DNA of 32,725 nt, taken from positions 1 through 32,725 of the forward strand of contig USCH01000015.1 of the NCBI GenBank assembly GCA_900553175.1, in the 5' to 3' direction. This DNA comes from an uncultured Alistipes sp. GTDB taxonomy: Bacteria > Bacteroidota > Bacteroidia > Bacteroidales > Rikenellaceae. Shown one piece after another: positions 30,384 through 32,725 of the stretch. The notes below the pieces were generated by a model. The model saw nothing but the letters and a program-made list of their open reading frames with translations, searched no databases and had not been told where the DNA came from. Position numbers and translations under genes: made by a program. Each line of letters starts with the position of its first letter. The stretch's first letter is position 1.

Positions 30384-31499
30384 TTACGCGTGTTTCCTGA
30401 AGTAAAGGTCCAGGAGCTCCTTGGCGGCGACGAACGACGAAATCCGGTCGTCGAGCACCCGTTTTTCGTACTCGCCGATGCGTGCTTCGATCTGCGGATC
30501 GTGGTAGAACGAGTTGCGCAGCGCCTCGCCGATCGATTCGTACATCCAGTATTTGTTCTGTCGGTTGCGGTTTTGCTTGAAATAACCGTTCTTATTCGTG
30601 TGATTCAGAAAATCTTCCACTCCCTGCCACACTTCGTCGAGACCGCTTCCGTCCACCGACGAGCAGGCGAGCACCCGGGGCCGCCAGCCCGAATCGGGAA
30701 CCGGGAAGAGGCGTAGCGCTCCCTGGAACTGCGTGCGGGCCAGTTCGGCCTTGTGGATGTTTTCGCCGTCGGCCTTGGTGATGACCATCAGGTCGGCCAT
30801 CTCCATGATGCCGCGCTTGATGCCCTGCAATTCGTCGCCGGCCCCCGAGATCTGCAGCAGCATGAAGAGGTCGACCATCGAGTGCACGGCCGTCTCCGAC
30901 TGGCCGACGCCCACCGTTTCGATGAAGATCACGTCGAATCCCGCCGCCTCGCACAGCACGATCGTCTCGCGGGTCTTGCGCGCCACGCCGCCCAGCGAAC
31001 CCGCCGAGGGCGAGGGGCGGATGAAGATGTCGGGGTTGTGGCAGATGCTCTCCATGCGGGTCTTGTCGCCCAGAATCGAACCGCCGCTCCGCTCCGACGA
31101 GGGGTCGATGGCCAGCACGGCCAGTTTGTGCCCGAGCGCTGCGACGCGCCCGCCGATCGCCTCGATGAAGGTCGATTTTCCGGCGCCCGGAACGCCCGTG
31201 ATGCCGATGCGCACCGACTTGCCCGCATGGGGCAGGCATCGTTCGATGATCTCCTGGGCCCGGGCGTAATGGTCGGGGTTGCTCGATTCGATGAGCGTGA
31301 TGGCTTGCGAGAGGACGGTGATGTCGCCCGCGAGGATGCCGTCGACATACTCCCGAACGGTGAGCGACCGCTTCTTGCGCCGCGTGAAGTAAGGGTTGAC
31401 GATCGGTTGCGCTTCAACGCCTTGCGCGACATTCAGCGCGGTGTCCCGGTGCGTGTCGGCGTACTCCTTTTCGTAATGGTCGATTTTGGTGAAGGACAT
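30384..31499 (-). CDS. meaB: Methylmalonyl-CoA mutase-associated G3E GTPase MeaB
   Basis: 371-residue GTPase that protects and reloads the B12-dependent methylmalonyl-CoA mutase. Walker A is GVPGAGKS (102-109). Other G3E/MeaB features are AIDPSSERSGGSILGDKTRM, the FIETVGVGQSE segment (G3) and VITKADG (NKxD-like). The C-terminal helical dimerisation part (NKYWMYESIGEALRNSFYHDP) is intact. Residues 1-50 form a charged N-terminal region. It follows the thioredoxin-like gene by 4 nt on the same strand. The epimerase gene mce lies about 900 nt away, divergent. Together they point to succinate/propionate metabolism through methylmalonyl-CoA; the mutase itself is outside the window. Confidence 0.96.
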   Translation of the reverse strand: MSFTKIDHYEKEYADTHRDTALNVAQGVEAQPIVNPYFTRRKKRSLTVREYVDGILAGDITVLSQAITLIESSNPDHYARAQEIIERCLPHAGKSVRIGITGVPGAGKSTFIEAIGGRVAALGHKLAVLAIDPSSERSGGSILGDKTRMESICHNPDIFIRPSPSAGSLGGVARKTRETIVLCEAAGFDVIFIETVGVGQSETAVHSMVDLFMLLQISGAGDELQGIKRGIMEMADLMVITKADGENIHKAELARTQFQGALRLFPVPDSGWRPRVLACSSVDGSGLDEVWQGVEDFLNHTNKNGYFKQNRNRQNKYWMYESIGEALRNSFYHDPQIEARIGEYEKRVLDDRISSFVAAKELLDLYFRKHA

Positions 31500-31503
31500 C
31501 TGT

Positions 31504-31968
31504 CTATTCGGATTTCTCGATGATTTCGGGGGTCAGCTGGCGCGAATTGCCCATCCACAGCACCCGGTTCCGGCTGTCGAGCAGCACGCCGAACGGAATG
31601 TAGCTCACGCCGTAGGCCGCGAAGATTCTGCCCGCCGGGTCCACGCCGGCGCCCAGCCGCTTCGAGAGCGAAGGGCGCAGCAGGGCGGCTGCGCGTTCGT
31701 CGTCGTCGCGGACGATGACCACCACGCGCAAACTCCGCTCCGGACTCTCGGCCAGCTTTTTCAGCCGCTGCACCGATTCCTGCGACGCCTTGCTCGCCGA
31801 GTGGAAGAATTCGACGTAGGTCAGCGCGGCCGGCGCGGGTGCCCGGTCGTCGATCCAGCTCTGTATTTTCAGTTCGGGAGCCCGCCCGCCCGGCACGACG
31901 TTCTGCGCCGAAGCGAAGCCCGGGGCGCCTGCCAGCGCCAGAAGCAAAAATGCGATCGCTTGTCTCAT
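31504..31968 (-). CDS. Exported thioredoxin-like protein without active-site cysteines
   Basis: 154-residue secreted protein (signal peptide MRQAIAFLLLALAGAPGFASA). The mature part follows the TlpA/thioredoxin fold: APELKIQSW, strand TYVEFF, helix, strand LRVVVIVRDDDE, then FAAYGVSYIPFGVLLD with the cis-proline. Where relatives have CxxC, this protein reads FFHSASKAS (His56, Ser57 to Ser62), and no cysteine occurs anywhere in it. It therefore cannot do thiol redox chemistry and may be a binding or chaperone derivative. The start at 31968 gives the signal peptide; an upstream in-frame ATG at 32013 lies beyond the promoter box. meaB starts 4 nt after its stop codon, so the two share a transcript. 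Confidence 0.85.
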   Translation of the reverse strand: MRQAIAFLLLALAGAPGFASAQNVVPGGRAPELKIQSWIDDRAPAPAALTYVEFFHSASKASQESVQRLKKLAESPERSLRVVVIVRDDDERAAALLRPSLSKRLGAGVDPAGRIFAAYGVSYIPFGVLLDSRNRVLWMGNSRQLTPEIIEKSE

Positions 31969-31985
31969 GGGACGGTTATTTTCAG

Positions 31986-31993
31986 CGAAGATA
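31986..31993 (-). promoter_or_regulatory. -7 element for the thioredoxin-like/meaB transcript
   Basis: The minus strand reads TATCTTCG, one base off consensus, 18 nt upstream of the start at 31968. No clear TTG at the expected distance. Confidence 0.5.
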
Positions 31994-32300
31994 CGAATTT
32001 TTTTCGAAAACATGCTCTCCCGCGCCGTTTCGTTCCCGCCGGATGCGGCGCCTCCGGTGTGTCCGGTGTCTCCAGTGTCTCCAGTGTCTCCGGTGTCTCC
32101 AGTGTCTCCGGCGTCTCCGGCGTCTCCGGCCTGCCCGACTTGTCCGGTCCGGTCCGCTCTGGCCCGCCCGGCCCGCTCCGCCCTCCTCCGGCCGGCCCGG
32201 ACCCGGTGCGCGGCGCTCCGGCCGTCGCACGAAATGTGCCGTTCCGAACACTCCGTGCGAAAAACGGATCGAAATTAATGCCAAAAATTGTGCTTTTAAA
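31994..32300. other. Intergenic stretch with 9-bp repeat array, no gene
   Basis: About 300 bases between divergent promoters. The middle is the CTCCRGYGT array; the part from 32133 to 32240 is C/G-rich low complexity (CCGGCCCG-type words). Short frames here only translate the repeat (PVSPVS or RHWRH) and are rejected. Confidence 0.7.
32052..32132. repeat. 9-bp tandem array, nine units
   Basis: Nine head-to-tail units of CTCCGGTGT, CTCCAGTGT or CTCCGGCGT run without gaps, followed by two degenerate units to about 32150. The period and TCCGG core are the same as in the repeat encoding the LigA tail. Confidence 0.93.
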
Positions 32301-32331
32301 TTGGCTTTTCCCGAAGATTCGCCTATCTTTG
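32301..32331 (+). promoter_or_regulatory. Promoter of mce
   Basis: TTG (32301-32303), a 20-nt spacer and a perfect TATCTTTG (32324-32331), 64 nt upstream of the ATG. The leader of about 55 nt is A-rich, as is common before well-translated Bacteroidetes genes. Confidence 0.78.
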
Positions 32332-32395
32332 TCTGCGCAAAACGACGAAACAGAGAGAAACGAAATATTCCACTAATCTAAAATTCCACAAAATC

Positions 32396-32725
32396 ATGAA
32401 AGTATCTCATATCGAGCACCTCGGCATCGCCGTGAAGAGTCTCGACGAGGCGATCCCCTACTGGGAGGGCGTGTTGGGCCTGAAGTGTTATGCCGTCGAG
32501 GAGGTCGCCGACCAGAAGGTGCGCACGGCCTTCTTCATGCTGGGCCAGACCAAGATCGAACTGCTGGAGCCCACTTCGGAGGATTCGACCATCGCCAAGT
32601 TCATCGAAAACCGCGGCGTCGGCATCCACCACATGGCCCTCGCCTGCGAGAACATCGAGGAGCAGCTGGCCGACGCCGAAGCCAAGGGCATCCGCCTGAT
32701 CGACAAGACCCCGCGCAAGGGCGCC
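32396..32725 (+). CDS. mce: Methylmalonyl-CoA epimerase (partial, cut by window end)
   Basis: First 110 residues of a vicinal-oxygen-chelate-fold enzyme interconverting the 2R and 2S forms of methylmalonyl-CoA, needed between the mutase and the decarboxylase or carboxyltransferase. MKVSHIEHLGIAVKSLDEAI carries the first metal-ligand His8. Then come LGQTKIELLEPTS with the Gln and Glu region, and GIHHMALACENIEE with another metal histidine. The C-terminal ~25 residues, including the last metal Glu, lie outside the window. It has its own strong promoter and is divergent from the thioredoxin-like/meaB unit. Confidence 0.95.
   Translation, partial: MKVSHIEHLGIAVKSLDEAIPYWEGVLGLKCYAVEEVADQKVRTAFFMLGQTKIELLEPTSEDSTIAKFIENRGVGIHHMALACENIEEQLADAEAKGIRLIDKTPRKGA

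Noticed and set aside
31982..32284. Arg/His-rich or Pro/Val/Ser-rich small proteins across the 9-bp array
   Set aside because: Pure repeat translations between two divergent promoters; nothing gene-like outside the repeat.

Overview
The window is a high-GC stretch of a gut-type Bacteroidetes chromosome, most likely Alistipes or a close Rikenellaceae relative. The reasons are the promoter form (TTG or TTTG, 20-23 nt, then TAnnTTTG, seen repeatedly just upstream of start codons), the near absence of strong Shine-Dalgarno sites, and Bacteroidetes-typical families (DUF4919-like, DUF5106-like, BACON plus clostripain, C69 dipeptidase, long Arg/Gly-rich N-terminus on a pseudouridine synthase). The genus is an inference. 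No rRNA, tRNA, IS element, phage or CRISPR array was found.

Layout. 1-3186 (+): exported C69 dipeptidase and dihydrolipoamide dehydrogenase. 3296-5049 (-): conserved acidic protein, EF-hand/LRR lipoprotein and truA. 5189-11712 (+): ligA, dapA, a DUF4919-like secreted protein, a clostripain-family lipoprotein and an exported C59 (choloylglycine hydrolase-like) hydrolase. 11849-13288 (-): RsuA/RluB-type pseudouridine synthase. 13896-18838 (+): purA, then etfB-etfA-acyl-CoA dehydrogenase, closed by a strong terminator. 19029-21250 (+): small envelope protein, DUF5106-like thioredoxin-fold lipoprotein and reverse rubrerythrin. 21306-21877 (-): YtxH and holin-like membrane pair. 21948-22457 (+): SLOG-type protein. 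22708-29044 (-): a large AsmA/DUF748 protein, a low-GC lipoprotein, an SDR, an Old Yellow Enzyme and a steroid 5-alpha-reductase-family membrane protein. 29613-30314 (+): sirtuin. 30384-31968 (-): meaB and a cysteine-less thioredoxin-like protein. 32396 to the end (+): methylmalonyl-CoA epimerase, cut by the window edge.

How the genes work together. The most coherent unit is the SDR / OYE-type reductase / 5-alpha-reductase set (25889-29044). Its three family types match the hydroxysteroid dehydrogenase, 5-beta-reductase and 5-alpha-reductase used by gut Bacteroidetes to turn 3-oxo bile acids into allo/iso bile acids. A second coherent unit is etfBA plus acyl-CoA dehydrogenase. meaB, mce and a Sirt5-type sirtuin together suggest succinate/methylmalonyl-CoA metabolism with acyl-lysine housekeeping.

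Unusual features: several short tandem arrays, both intergenic and inside the protein tails of LigA and the pseudouridine synthase; a LigA tail ending in a clamp-binding-like QGSLF; and a low-GC gene flanked by a 21-bp near-identical direct repeat that looks like a duplicated or remnant SDR 3' end.
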